Origin: Bacillota bacterium
GTDB taxonomy: Bacteria > Bacillota > Clostridia > Oscillospirales > Acutalibacteraceae
Direction: 5' to 3'
DNA length: 41,543 nucleotides
NCBI GenBank assembly: GCA_029008595.1
Contig: JAQXJH010000155.1
Coordinates: forward strand, 1 to 41,543
Below, in pieces: positions 1-8,627 of the stretch. The position numbers were made by a program, and so were the translations under genes. The notes under the pieces are model-generated. The model ran no database searches. It saw nothing but the letters and a program-made list of their open reading frames with translations, and had not been told where the DNA came from. Numbering within the stretch: position 1 is the stretch's first letter; every line of letters begins with the position of its first letter.

Positions 1-99
1 CTGATGGCCGGAACGGTTCTGGTCGACCTTTACTACAATAACTATCAGCAGTGCTGCTGGTTCGGTTCCCGGAAGATGAACGTCTACGTCCTCAGCTGA
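1..99 (+). CDS. C-terminal end of an unidentified protein (partial)
   Basis: An open frame enters from the left edge in frame 1 and ends at a TGA at 97-99, giving the last 32 residues of a protein. The tail holds a Tyr/Asn run (DLYYNNYQQ), a Cys-Cys-Trp and ends MNVYVLS. I do not recognise the family from so short a piece. It is followed 58 bases later by a clear Rho-independent terminator, which supports a real gene end here rather than a chance frame. Confidence 0.55.
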   Translation: MMAGTVLVDLYYNNYQQCCWFGSRKMNVYVLS

Positions 100-156
100 A
101 CTGCAGCCCGCAATGCCCCCGTTTTCCCCTGTTTTTCAAGCGATCCGAAATCAGAA

Positions 157-187
157 CTGCCGGCTGTTTTGCAGCCGGCAGTTTTTT
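157..187 (+). terminator. Rho-independent terminator of the left-edge gene
   Basis: A perfect 10-bp stem (CTGCCGGCTG with CAGCCGGCAG) with a short T-rich loop is followed by a run of six T. It lies just after the stop at 99 and before the next promoter, so it separates the two transcription units. Confidence 0.85.
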
Positions 188-241
188 GGTGCAGGGAAGC
201 TCCCGGAATCGCGCAAATCAGAGAGAAAAATGGTTTTGGAA

Positions 242-270
242 TTGTTTTTTTTTGTTCAGTATGGTACAAT
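242..270 (+). promoter_or_regulatory. Sigma-A-type promoter for the lipoprotein gene
   Basis: TTGTTT at 242-247, a 17-base spacer and TACAAT at 265-270. Transcription would start near 277, leaving a leader of about 70 bases before the ATG at 345. Based on consensus match only. Confidence 0.55.
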
Positions 271-344
271 GAAAACGGTCAGATCCCATAAAATCGCCGG
301 AGCTGCGCGCGATTCTGCAGCCGGCGGGACAGGAGGCGCTTATC

Positions 345-1133
345 ATGAAAAAACAAAGGTGCATCGCAGCGGCGGCTGTGCTGGCCGGCGTTCTGCTGCT
401 GGCCGGCTGCGGCGCAAGGGTTCTGGCGGCCGGGCAGAAGAACCGTGAACTGCAGAACGGCTTTGTCCAGAAAAAATATGCCGCGGAAACGGTTTATCGG
501 AACGGCGCTCCGCTGGAAACGCTCGATTTTACCCAGGTGTGCCGCTACTCGTTCTCATGGGGAACCGGCGCCGCGGCGTCGGCGCAGAATACGGCGGAAG
601 GCTCCCGCATGGAGCTGCCGTGCGATATTTCCTATTATGCCTCGCAGGAGGATGCCAACGCCGGGAGAAATCCTGTGCTGGTGCTGAAACAGGGCGAGAC
701 CGTTGCCGTCTCCTTTGACGGGGGCAGCGGGACGGAAACAGGCTGGCAGCCGGTGCGCGGCTACGGCTTTGACTGTACACACCCGGCGTATCAGGCGGGG
801 TGGCGGTTTGCCCGCCCGTTCCTCACCGCCGCGCAGGCCGGGGGGATGACGCCCGAACAGGTGGAAGCGCTGCCGGGGTATTTTGTGCGCACAGAGGAGC
901 TGAAGCGCGCGGCGTCGGCCTATTATGCCGCGGTGCTGGAGAACGGGACGGAAGCGGCTTCGCTGTTTGATAACGTGGATCGGGTGCTCTTTGAGGAAAA
1001 CAAATTCCTCGCGCCGTCGGTGTTTGCGCCGCTCTGGGACAGCGCCTGCACATGGCTTGCCGTCTTCGGCGTTCTGCTGACGGCGGCCGGGATCGCCGGG
1101 CTGGCGGCATCCCGCAGAAAAAAGAACGGATAA
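345..1133 (+). CDS. Predicted lipoprotein with C-terminal membrane anchor, unknown function
   Basis: This 262-residue protein has a lipoprotein signal peptide: a basic start (MKKQR), a hydrophobic stretch and the lipobox LLAGC with Cys22 as the likely lipidated residue. A second hydrophobic segment lies at about 236-255, followed by the basic tail SRRKKNG. The region between them would therefore be extracytoplasmic and tethered to the membrane at both ends. I recognise no catalytic domain. The start is set by GGAGG about eight bases upstream of the ATG. The gene has its own promoter at 242-270 and ends at a bidirectional terminator shared with ricT, so it appears to be monocistronic. Function is unassigned. 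Confidence 0.8.
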   Translation: MKKQRCIAAAAVLAGVLLLAGCGARVLAAGQKNRELQNGFVQKKYAAETVYRNGAPLETLDFTQVCRYSFSWGTGAAASAQNTAEGSRMELPCDISYYASQEDANAGRNPVLVLKQGETVAVSFDGGSGTETGWQPVRGYGFDCTHPAYQAGWRFARPFLTAAQAGGMTPEQVEALPGYFVRTEELKRAASAYYAAVLENGTEAASLFDNVDRVLFEENKFLAPSVFAPLWDSACTWLAVFGVLLTAAGIAGLAASRRKKNG

Positions 1134-1153
1134 CAGGCGGCCGGATGATGAAA

Positions 1154-1207
1154 AGCGCCCTCTGCTGCAGTTTTGCTCCTGCGGCAGAGGGCGCTGAAAT
1201 TTTTTTG
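1154..1207. terminator. Bidirectional terminator between the lipoprotein gene and ricT
   Basis: A 12-bp perfect stem (1154-1165 with 1184-1195) lies between two convergent genes. On the plus strand it is followed by a long T run near 1200-1206, and on the minus strand by four T. It can stop transcription from both sides. Confidence 0.8.
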
Positions 1208-1218
1208 CGGAAAGCCCG

Positions 1219-2088
1219 TCAGTCCTCGTCGGTAAAAACGGCTTCTTCTGCGCTCGGCGGCGGGTTTTTCGCCTTGCCGTCGCGTAAAATCTTAATTTTG
1301 GAAACCGGGAAGGATCTCGGGGCGGCGTCGGGGTCTTTCTCCATCCGGACTTTCAGCATCCCGGCGAGCAGCGCGACCTCGGTCACCGTGCCGCGGCCTT
1401 CCGGCGTGTTGACCAGAGCGCCGACGCGCGGCGTGATCTTCAGAAGGTCGTCGTAGACGTTCTGTTCATACTTCAGGCAGCACATCAACCGGCCGCAGGT
1501 GCCGCTGATCTTGACCGGATTGAGCGAAAGCCCCTGTTCCTTTGCCATTTTGATGGAGACCGGCTGAAAATCGCCCAGAAACTGCGTGCAGCAGAACGGC
1601 TTGCCGCAGACGCCCAGCCCGCCGAGCATTTTTGCCTCGTCGCGGACGCCGATCTGCCGCAGCTCGATGCGCGTGCGGAAGATGGAGGCAAGATCCTTGA
1701 CCAGCGCGCGGAAATCAACACGCCCGTCGGCCGTAAAATAGAACAGGATCTTATTGTTGTCAAACGTATACTCCACATCGACGAGCTTCATTTCCATCTT
1801 ATGCTCGGCGATCTTTTTTTCGCAGATTGCAAACGCTTCCTTTTCGCGGCGCGCGTTTTCCTCCACACGGGCCAGATCGGCGTCGGTCGCCTTGCGGGTG
1901 ACCGCCTTGAGCGGGAAAACGATCTGGTCCTCCGGAACGCTGCGGTTCCCCATGGCAACAAAGCCGCACTCCATGCCGCGCGCGGTTTCCACAACGGCGT
2001 GGTCGCCCTTTTCCAGCCGGATCCCGGCCGGATCAAAATAATATACTTTTCCTGCGTCCTGAAAACGGACGCCGACTACTTCTGTCAT
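1219..2088 (-). CDS. ricT: RicT (YaaT), PSP1-domain protein
   Basis: The protein (289 residues) matches the PSP1/YaaT family. In Bacillus subtilis, RicT works with RicA and RicF in an iron-sulfur complex that aids RNase Y-dependent mRNA processing. The conserved cysteine groups are visible: VCGKPFCC followed by TCGRLMCC, the residues thought to hold the cluster. The ATG at 2088 is chosen because AAGGAGG lies seven bases upstream; a longer frame to 2124 lacks such a site. The gene lies downstream of holB and darA on the same strand, the order known from Bacillota (yaaQ-yaaR-holB-yaaT). The acidic C-terminal tail after the conserved core is variable in the family. Confidence 0.93.
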   Translation of the reverse strand: MTEVVGVRFQDAGKVYYFDPAGIRLEKGDHAVVETARGMECGFVAMGNRSVPEDQIVFPLKAVTRKATDADLARVEENARREKEAFAICEKKIAEHKMEMKLVDVEYTFDNNKILFYFTADGRVDFRALVKDLASIFRTRIELRQIGVRDEAKMLGGLGVCGKPFCCTQFLGDFQPVSIKMAKEQGLSLNPVKISGTCGRLMCCLKYEQNVYDDLLKITPRVGALVNTPEGRGTVTEVALLAGMLKVRMEKDPDAAPRSFPVSKIKILRDGKAKNPPPSAEEAVFTDED

Positions 2089-2133
2089 GAAAGCCTCCTT
2101 GACTGGTGGGTCTGTGATGATCACAAAACGATA

Positions 2134-3078
2134 TTATCGCCCGATACAGCGGCGCATACGCGCGCAAAGCAGCGTGACGAGCAGCGGCTGGTTTGCGTAG
2201 CTGTCCATTGCGCGGGAGCATTCCCGGACGGTCTGCCAAAGGCGGAGCAGCCCGGCGGAGTCGGAACCGGCCAGCTCGCCCTGCCCCGCGATCCCGTCGC
2301 GCAGTGTGGTGCTCAGCAGACCGAGCACGGCGCGGCAAAGGCTCCTGTCCCGAACGAGCGGAGCAGCCGCACAGAGCAGCGCGGTCTCTTCCTTTTTCGG
2401 CAGCGCGGCGAGCATTTCGCCCGCAACGGCGGCGGCGCGCGTCAGAAGTCCGCCGGAAAGCGCTTCCGCCATCCGGCCGACGTTTCCGCCGAACGCCCGG
2501 GCGGCGCGGCGAAGCTCCTCTTCCCCGGCGCCGGGACAAAGCGGCAGCGCAGCGGCAATGGCCTCTTCCTCCCCCAGCGTGCCGACCCGCAGGACGGCCG
2601 CGCGGGAAAGCACCGTCGGCAGCAGCTGCCCCGCCGATTCGCACGTCAGCAGGAACACAGCATAAGCCGGCGGTTCTTCTAAAATTTTCAGCAGCGCATT
2701 CTGGGCCGGCTCGCCCATGTTGTGCGCGTTTTCCAGAATATAGACCTTGCGGTCGGCTTCGTTGGGACGGATGCTGACACTGGCGCGCATTTCACGCACC
2801 GTGTCGATCCTGAACGAGCGCGGAGAGTCCCCGCCCGAAACGGTCACGATATCGGGATGGCCTTCGCCGAGCGATTTTCGGCAGCCGGCGCAGCGGCCGC
2901 ACGGGCGTTCCCCGTCCGAACGGCAGCAGAGCGCGGCAGCGATCAGCCGCGCCAGGGTGCGTTTTCCGCTGCCGGTCTCCCCTTCCAGCACGATCGCCTG
3001 CGGGATCCGGTCCTCCTGCAGCAGCTGCGAAAGCTGCTCCTTCAGCGGTTCGTTGCCTAAAAAGCCGGGAAATCTCAT
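2134..3078 (-). CDS. holB: DNA polymerase III, delta-prime subunit
   Basis: This is a clamp-loader AAA+ ATPase family protein of about 314 residues. The N-terminal segment has the Walker A motif GETGSGKRT near residue 38, then a four-cysteine zinc module (CCRSDGERPCGRCAGC). After that come an SRF-like stretch and the sensor region KILEEPP typical of DnaX/HolB proteins. It would sit in the clamp loader that places the beta clamp on primed DNA. The ATG at 3078 aligns with family starts (MRFPGFLGNE). A GTG at 3090, four bases after the darA stop, would add four residues, and neither start has a strong ribosome-binding site, so translational coupling to darA is likely. Confidence 0.92.
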   Translation of the reverse strand: MRFPGFLGNEPLKEQLSQLLQEDRIPQAIVLEGETGSGKRTLARLIAAALCCRSDGERPCGRCAGCRKSLGEGHPDIVTVSGGDSPRSFRIDTVREMRASVSIRPNEADRKVYILENAHNMGEPAQNALLKILEEPPAYAVFLLTCESAGQLLPTVLSRAAVLRVGTLGEEEAIAAALPLCPGAGEEELRRAARAFGGNVGRMAEALSGGLLTRAAAVAGEMLAALPKKEETALLCAAAPLVRDRSLCRAVLGLLSTTLRDGIAGQGELAGSDSAGLLRLWQTVRECSRAMDSYANQPLLVTLLCARMRRCIGR

Positions 3079-3094
3079 TGCGCGGCGCACGGCG

Positions 3095-3418
3095 TCAGGC
3101 TTTTTCGAACCGGTCCACGTTCAGCACGAAAATGGTCGCGCCGCCGACGGTGACCTCCACCGGGAACGTGGAATACATGCCGACGTCGAATGAAGAGGTG
3201 GTCGGCACCATCTGCGTCCGGCGCTTGCTCTGCTTTTTGATCAGGTTGATCACGGTATCCACCTTTTCATCCTCCACACCGACCAGGAACGTGGTGTTGC
3301 CGGCCATCAGGAATCCGCCGGTGGTGGCGAGTTTGGTGACGGAAAAGCCCTCGCGGGTGAGTGCGGCCGAAACAACAGCGCTGTCATCGTTGCTGACGAT
3401 TGCAAGTACAAGTTTCAT
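3095..3418 (-). CDS. darA: DarA (YaaQ/PstA), cyclic-di-AMP receptor
   Basis: A 107-residue PII-like protein that matches the DarA/PstA family across its whole length. It begins MKLVLAIVSNDD and has the characteristic glycine-rich region LATTGGFLMAGNTTFLVG and a C-terminal IFVLNVDRFEKA. Family members are trimers that bind cyclic-di-AMP; the downstream partner is not firmly known. GGGAGG precedes the ATG by about seven bases. It is first in a tight minus-strand unit with holB and ricT. The yaaR gene that often lies between darA and holB is absent. The upstream region on this strand contains TGGTAAAAT (3482-3490), a plausible extended -10 element. Confidence 0.95.
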   Translation of the reverse strand: MKLVLAIVSNDDSAVVSAALTREGFSVTKLATTGGFLMAGNTTFLVGVEDEKVDTVINLIKKQSKRRTQMVPTTSSFDVGMYSTFPVEVTVGGATIFVLNVDRFEKA

Positions 3419-3562
3419 AAAAAAACCTCCCAGATGATAAATTAAGTCAATATCTCCGATTGGAGAGGATGTACTGATTTTATTTTACCACTTTTGCGCG
3501 CCGAATGCTACAGAAATTTGCGAATCTTTGCCGCGGGTCTTTCCTATTTTGCCGCAATGGAT

Positions 3563-3568
3563 TATAAT
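3563..3568 (+). promoter_or_regulatory. Possible -10 element for the zapA-like gene
   Basis: TATAAT in the 236-base divergent region between darA and the zapA-like gene. The sequence 17 bases upstream (TTTCCT) is a poor -35 box, so this is a tentative call. The rest of this intergenic stretch shows no clear structure. Confidence 0.35.
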
Positions 3569-3654
3569 AGACGTATCATAAAAGGAATTGTGATTTTTTG
3601 TCCGCGGGAATTTTCCGCCCCGCGGCGGAAAAAATCGTTTCGGGAGGGTTTGGC

Positions 3655-4215
3655 ATGTCTAAAAACAGAGTCCGCGTTACCATCTGCGGCAGCGATTATG
3701 TGATCGCCGGCGACGAAAGCGAGGAGTATGTCCGCGAACTGGCGCGCGAGGTGGAACGCCGCATGGAGGAACTGATGAACGCGAGCAGCTGTGTTTCCGT
3801 TACCATGGCGGCGGTGCTGACGGCGATGAACTGCTGCGACGATGAATCCAAGGCGATCATGAGTGCCGATAACCTGCGCGCGCAGATGAAGGAATATCTG
3901 GCGGATTCCGCCCGCTGCCGCAGCGAGGCCGAGGAATCGCGACGCGAACTGGAGCGGCTGCGCGCGGAGCTGCGCAAAACACAGCGCCAGCTCGATGAAC
4001 TGCGCGAGGCGGCTAAGGCGGCGCGCGATGCAAAGGAAAACAGGGAGCCCCGGCAGACCGAAAAACCGGCCGACGACGGGCAGCTGCATCTGGAAGCAGC
4101 CACCGCGCCGGTCAGCCCGCCGCAGATGAGCGGAACGCGGCCGAAGGAGATCTCCGCCGGCGAATTTATGAGCCTGTTCGACGCGCTGAACCGCGAAGAA
4201 GCGGGAAAGAATTAA
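3655..4215 (+). CDS. zapA: ZapA-like cell division protein
   Basis: The first roughly 95 residues match ZapA: MSKNRVRVTICGSDYVIAGDE followed by a helix with the pattern EYVRELAREVERRMEEL. ZapA dimers bundle FtsZ filaments at the division site. After this comes a long charged coiled coil (about residues 75-130, rich in Glu, Arg, Leu), and then a Pro/Glu-rich linker ending in a short conserved-looking tail (GEFMSLFDALNREE). At 186 residues it is about twice the usual ZapA length, as seen in several Clostridia. GGGAGGG eight bases upstream fixes the ATG at 3655. It is probably co-transcribed with the U32 gene 45 bases downstream. Confidence 0.8.
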   Translation: MSKNRVRVTICGSDYVIAGDESEEYVRELAREVERRMEELMNASSCVSVTMAAVLTAMNCCDDESKAIMSADNLRAQMKEYLADSARCRSEAEESRRELERLRAELRKTQRQLDELREAAKAARDAKENREPRQTEKPADDGQLHLEAATAPVSPPQMSGTRPKEISAGEFMSLFDALNREEAGKN

Positions 4216-4260
4216 CGCAGATGTTCTTTGCGCCTGCGGGCGCAGGAAAGGAAAGACGCC

Positions 4261-6366
4261 TTGAACCGATTGGAAATTCTGGCGCCGGCCGGCGGACCCG
4301 AATCGCTCGAGCCGGCGGTGCGCTGCGGCGCGGACGCCGTTTATCTGGGCGCGGCGCGTTTTTCGGCGCGCGGCGCAGCACAGAACTTTGACCGCGAAGA
4401 GCTGGCCGCCGCCGTGGAATACTGCCATGCGCGCGGCGTAAAGGTCTATCTGGCGCTGAACACCCTGCTGCGCGACGACGAGCTTGCCGAAGCGCTGCAG
4501 CTGGCGGAATATGCCTGCCGCCTGCCGGTGGATGCGCTGATCGTACAGGATCTGGGGCTTTCGCGCGTGCTGGCCCGCTGTGCGCCGGGATTAAAGCGCA
4601 GCGCAAGCACGCAGATGAGCATCCATACGCCGCAGGGAGCCGCTCTCTGCCGGGAGCTTGGCTTTGGCCGGGTCGTTCTGGCGCGCGAATGCTCTGCGGC
4701 GGAGATCGCCGAAATTGCCCGGACGGCGGAGCTGGAGCTGGAATGCTTTGCGCACGGCGCACTCTGCATGTCGGTTTCGGGACAATGCTGGTTTTCGGCC
4801 GTGCTCGGTTCCCGCAGCGGCAACCGCGGCCTCTGTGCGCAGCCGTGCCGCCTGCCGTTTGCCGCGCCCGGCGGCACAGGCCACGACCTGAGCCTGAAGG
4901 ATCTTTCTCTGGCCGGGCGGCTCGGCGAGCTGGCCGGGCTGGGAGTGACCTCGGCAAAAATTGAAGGGCGCATGAAGCGGCCGGAGTATGTGGCGGCCGC
5001 CGTTTCCGCTTGCCGCCGGGATGCGGACGGCGAGCCGGTCCCGCCGTGGCTGGCGGAGGATCTGCAAGCGGTATTTTCGCGCTCCGGTTTTACACAGGGT
5101 TATTTTGACGGCGCGCGCGGACGCGAAATGTTCGGCACGCGCCGCCGGGAGGATGTTGAGGCGGCTCCGGCAGCGCTGAAACGGCTGCACGGGCTGTACC
5201 GCGCGGAACGGCAGAGCATCCCGGTGCGGCTTGCTTTTTCGGCGCAGACCGGTCAGGCGTGCCGCCTGACGATGGAGGATCCCGACGGGAACCGCGTCTG
5301 CATTTCGGGGGCGGTTCCGCAGCCGGCGCAGAACGCCGCGCTTTCACAGGAACGCTGTGCCGTGCAGCTCACAAAGCTCGGCGGAACGCCTTTTGCCGCG
5401 CAAAGCTGCGTCTGCACGCTGGACGAAGGGCTGGCGCTTCCCGCGGCGGAGCTGAACCGCGTCCGGCGCGAAGCGGCGGAAGAGCTGCTTGCCCTGCGCG
5501 CCAAAAGGCCGCCGGTCGTATTTTCGGCGCAGGCGGCGGAGCAGCTGCTGGCCGCGCCCGTTACACACGGATCCGCCGGAGAAAGAACCGGCGAAAACGC
5601 GGCGCTGCGGCTGCATTTTGCCGCAGCGGAGCAGATCCCCGCGGGGGAAGCTGCGGCGGAAAAGCTCCGCCGGGCGGAGCTGGTTTATCTGCGCGCGGGG
5701 ACTCCGCCGCAGGAGCTGGAAAAGCTGCAGCAACAGGGGCTGCACCTCGGCGTGGAGCTGCCGCGCGCGCTGTTCGGCTGCACAGAGGCCTTCCGTGCGC
5801 ATCTGAGAACGGCAAGGTCGCTCGGGATCAGCGACGTCTGGGCGGGGACGCTCAACGCCGCCGCGCTGGCCAGAGAAGAGGGTCTTGCGGTTCACGGCGG
5901 TTTTGGGCTGAACGCCTTCAATACGCAGTCGCTGGAGCTGCTCAGAGAGCTTGGCCTGCGCGATACCGAAGTGAGCATTGAGCTGACGCTGACGCAGATT
6001 GCCGCGTTGGGCGGAGAGCTGCCGCGCGGCGTGACGGTATACGGCAGGCTGCCGCTGATGCTGACGCGCTGCTGTCCGCTGCAGAACGGGCGCAGCTGCG
6101 CACATTGTGATAAAAACGGCTCACTGACAGACCGCCGGGGAGCGTCGTTCCCGGTTCGCTGCTTCGGCGGCGCGAGCGAGCTGCTCAACAGCGTGCCGCT
6201 CTTTTTGCTGGATCGCCTGCGCGAGGTGCGCGGAATAGATTTTATTTCCATGCGCTTTACTGTTGAAAACTCTGTGGAAATTGGGGAAATTCTGACCCAC
6301 TTTCCGAAAAACAGCCGTCCGGAATATGATTTTACCCGCGGATTGGCCGAAAAAGGCGTGATTTAA
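4261..6366 (+). CDS. U32 family peptidase / RlhA-like protein
   Basis: A 701-residue U32-family protein with the middle and C-terminal DUF3656-type extension. It starts LEILAPAGGPESLEPAV, typical of the U32 TIM-barrel start. The PROSITE-like U32 signature (ECFAHG...C...GQCWFS) is at about residues 161-179, followed by GLCAQPCR at about 190-197, cysteines that bind an iron-sulfur cluster in studied members. The architecture resembles E. coli RlhA, which hydroxylates C2501 of 23S rRNA; other U32 proteins were described as collagenases. The most likely role is RNA modification, but substrate is an inference. A TTG at 4261 with AGGAAAGGAAAG upstream is the chosen start; the longer frame from 4228 also begins with TTG but without a good ribosome site. 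Confidence 0.85.
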   Translation: MNRLEILAPAGGPESLEPAVRCGADAVYLGAARFSARGAAQNFDREELAAAVEYCHARGVKVYLALNTLLRDDELAEALQLAEYACRLPVDALIVQDLGLSRVLARCAPGLKRSASTQMSIHTPQGAALCRELGFGRVVLARECSAAEIAEIARTAELELECFAHGALCMSVSGQCWFSAVLGSRSGNRGLCAQPCRLPFAAPGGTGHDLSLKDLSLAGRLGELAGLGVTSAKIEGRMKRPEYVAAAVSACRRDADGEPVPPWLAEDLQAVFSRSGFTQGYFDGARGREMFGTRRREDVEAAPAALKRLHGLYRAERQSIPVRLAFSAQTGQACRLTMEDPDGNRVCISGAVPQPAQNAALSQERCAVQLTKLGGTPFAAQSCVCTLDEGLALPAAELNRVRREAAEELLALRAKRPPVVFSAQAAEQLLAAPVTHGSAGERTGENAALRLHFAAAEQIPAGEAAAEKLRRAELVYLRAGTPPQELEKLQQQGLHLGVELPRALFGCTEAFRAHLRTARSLGISDVWAGTLNAAALAREEGLAVHGGFGLNAFNTQSLELLRELGLRDTEVSIELTLTQIAALGGELPRGVTVYGRLPLMLTRCCPLQNGRSCAHCDKNGSLTDRRGASFPVRCFGGASELLNSVPLFLLDRLREVRGIDFISMRFTVENSVEIGEILTHFPKNSRPEYDFTRGLAEKGVI

Positions 6367-6544
6367 GGGTTTTCCCCATCGGATTGCGCATAACTATGTG
6401 GAAAACGTGGAAAACCTTCCGTTCCGATGAAAAAATGATGTTTTTGTCGCAAAAGAATCTTTTACTACAGGGACTATTTTTTAAAAATAATCCGGCAGGT
6501 ATCAGGATTTCTCTGTGAATTTCAGAAAGGGCTGAAGCAAACTC

Positions 6545-7531
6545 ATGGTACAGACCACAACGCCGACCACTCCGGTCATGGATCGCTATTTTATCATCAA
6601 AACGGCCGCCAAAAAGGTTTCGTCAAAGGGCGACAGCTATCTCGATATGATCTTTATGGACGCGGAAGGCGAAATTCCCGCCAAGCTGTGGGATTACAAG
6701 CCGGAAGCGCACGACTGGATCGCCGGCGGAATGATCGTAAAGGTGCGCGGCAACGAAGAGCTGTGGAACGACAAAAAGCAGTTCCGCATTCAGCGGATCC
6801 GCCGCCTTGCGCCGGGAGACGATGTTGATATGCGGACACTGGTGCCGTGCGCGCCGTTCGACGGTGCCGAAATGCTGGCGCAGCTGGAAGGGATCGTTTC
6901 GTCGTTTGCCGACGAAGCGCTGAAAAGGCTTGCATCGCATCTTCTGGAACAGAACCGTGCCCGCCTGCTGATCTGCCCGGCGGCGGTCAAGCTGCACCAT
7001 GCGGTCTGCGGCGGTTTGCTGTATCACACGCTTTCCATCGCGCGCGTTGCCGAAGGAGTCTGCAGCGTATATCCGTTTCTGAACCGGGATCTGCTGATGA
7101 CCGGCGTGATCCTGCACGATATCGCCAAGCTTGACGAGCTGCAGGTGGAGGAAACGGGCATCGCCGGCGGCTACACGGTTCAGGGCGAGCTGATCGGCCA
7201 CCTTGTGATGGGAGCCATGATGGTGCGCGACGCGGCAAAGGAGCTGGATGTGCCGGAGGAGACGGCCATTCTGGTGGAGCATATGTTGATTTCTCACCAC
7301 GGGATCCCCGAATACGGCTGCGCGGTGCGGCCGATGGTGCTGGAAGCGGAGGTGCTTTCCATGCTGGATAATCTCGATGCGGCCGTCAATCAGATCACAA
7401 CGTCGCTGGCAACGGTGGAGCCGGGCGGTTTCGGGCAGAAGCTCTGGTCGCTCGACCAGCGCAAGTTTTACCGCCCTGCGGGGTTTGAGCCGTCCGAAAA
7501 GAACGCCGATGTTCTCCGCAGCGAACACTGA
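6545..7531 (+). CDS. yhaM: YhaM-type 3'-5' exoribonuclease (OB fold + HD domain)
   Basis: This 328-residue protein has an N-terminal OB-fold nucleic-acid-binding domain (about residues 10-90) followed by an HD hydrolase domain. The HD metal-binding residues are visible: the histidine of YHTLSIARVA and the His-Asp pair in ILHDIAKLDEL (His191-Asp192). YhaM in Bacillus trims RNA and single-stranded DNA from the 3' end in a manganese-dependent way. Length matches the family (about 314). The 178-base upstream gap holds no promoter I can defend; it does contain GTGGAAAAC twice in tandem. GAAAGGG lies about 13 bases before the ATG, a longer spacing than in most neighbours. Confidence 0.9.
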   Translation: MVQTTTPTTPVMDRYFIIKTAAKKVSSKGDSYLDMIFMDAEGEIPAKLWDYKPEAHDWIAGGMIVKVRGNEELWNDKKQFRIQRIRRLAPGDDVDMRTLVPCAPFDGAEMLAQLEGIVSSFADEALKRLASHLLEQNRARLLICPAAVKLHHAVCGGLLYHTLSIARVAEGVCSVYPFLNRDLLMTGVILHDIAKLDELQVEETGIAGGYTVQGELIGHLVMGAMMVRDAAKELDVPEETAILVEHMLISHHGIPEYGCAVRPMVLEAEVLSMLDNLDAAVNQITTSLATVEPGGFGQKLWSLDQRKFYRPAGFEPSEKNADVLRSEH

Positions 7532-7617
7532 CGGGTGAACACGGCAGGAAGAGAAAAATCTGAACCGGCAGGGCCGGAAAACCGGTCCCGCCGTCTGACG
7601 GAAAGGAATGGTTACCG

Positions 7618-8613
7618 ATGAAAAAAGCATTGCTGATCGGCGGCACCGGCGTTATCAGCCTTTCGGTGACGCGCCGGCTGCTGCAGAGCGGAGAATGGGA
7701 CGTTACCGTTCTCAACCGCGGCAGCCGCCCGGAGCTTCTGCCGCAGGGGGCAAAGCTCCTGACCGGCGACATTGCCGACGAGGAAGCCGTGCGGCGCGCG
7801 CTCGGCGGAGCCTCCTACGACTGCGTTGCGCAGTTCATCAATTTTACGCCGGATCAGGCCGAACGGGATATCCGCCTGTTTTCCGGGCGGACCGGCCAAT
7901 ACATCTTTATCAGCTCGGCTTCCGCCTACCGCAAGCCGATGCCTTCGCCGTGGATCACCGAAAGCACGGCGCTCTGCAACCCGTACTGGCAGTATTCGCG
8001 GGATAAGATCGCCTGCGAACGCGTGCTGTTCGATGAATTTGTCCGCTCCGGCTTTCCGGTCACGGTCGTGCGGCCGAGCCATACCTACGACTGCCGCAAG
8101 ATCCCGGTGCAGCTGCACGGCAAAAACGGCAGCTGGCAGGTGGCGCAGCGGATCCTCAGCGGCAAGCCGGTCGTGGTGGCGGGCGACGGAACCTCGCTCT
8201 GGACGCTGACGCACAGCAGGGATTTTGCCAAAGGCTTTGTCGGCCTGATGGCAAATCCGGCCGCCGTCGGCGAAGCGGTACAGATCACCTCGGACGAAAG
8301 CCTGCCGTGGAACGAGATCTACCGTTCGATCGGCCGGGCGCTCGGGCGGGAACCGGTGTTCTGCCACGTGGCGAGCGACGCCATCATCCGGCGGGATCCT
8401 TCGCAGGAAGGCCCGCTGCTCGGAGATAAATCCAATTCCGTGCTGTTTGACAACAGCAAGCTCAAGCGGCTGGTGCCGGGCTTCTGCGCGGAAATACGCG
8501 CGGAAAGCGGTCTGCGTGAATCGGTGGAATATGCGCTTTCCCACCCGGAGGCCGCGCAGCCCGATCCCGATTTTGACGCGTGGTGCGACGCCGTCGTCCG
8601 GGAACAGGGCTGA
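7618..8613 (+). CDS. NAD-dependent epimerase/dehydratase (extended SDR)
   Basis: A 331-residue extended short-chain dehydrogenase/reductase. The N-terminal Rossmann motif is GGTGVIS (residues 8-14), the strand-4 region reads FISSASAY, and the catalytic Tyr-x3-Lys pair is Y126-K130 in YSRDK. It resembles the branch of bacterial SDRs related to chloroplast CSP41 and sugar-nucleotide epimerases, but the substrate cannot be read from sequence. GAAAGGA ten bases upstream supports the ATG. It lies 86 bases after yhaM and ends directly against the convergent TraX-like gene, with the two stop codons in one hairpin. Confidence 0.85.
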   Translation: MKKALLIGGTGVISLSVTRRLLQSGEWDVTVLNRGSRPELLPQGAKLLTGDIADEEAVRRALGGASYDCVAQFINFTPDQAERDIRLFSGRTGQYIFISSASAYRKPMPSPWITESTALCNPYWQYSRDKIACERVLFDEFVRSGFPVTVVRPSHTYDCRKIPVQLHGKNGSWQVAQRILSGKPVVVAGDGTSLWTLTHSRDFAKGFVGLMANPAAVGEAVQITSDESLPWNEIYRSIGRALGREPVFCHVASDAIIRRDPSQEGPLLGDKSNSVLFDNSKLKRLVPGFCAEIRAESGLRESVEYALSHPEAAQPDPDFDAWCDAVVREQG

Positions 8614-8627
8614 TCAGACGATCAGCC
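8608..8627. terminator. Stem-loop spanning both stop codons of two convergent genes
   Basis: GGCTGATC, loop AGAC, GATCAGCC: a perfect 8-bp stem that contains the TGA of the SDR gene and the TGA of the TraX-like gene. There is no T-tract on either side, so its role as a terminator is uncertain; it may protect convergent transcript ends. Confidence 0.4.

Noticed and set aside
6398..6415. Tandem GTGGAAAAC copies before yhaM, resembling DnaA boxes
   Set aside because: They differ from TGTGGATAA at key positions and there is no dnaA, dnaN or AT-rich unwinding region nearby, so an origin is not supported.
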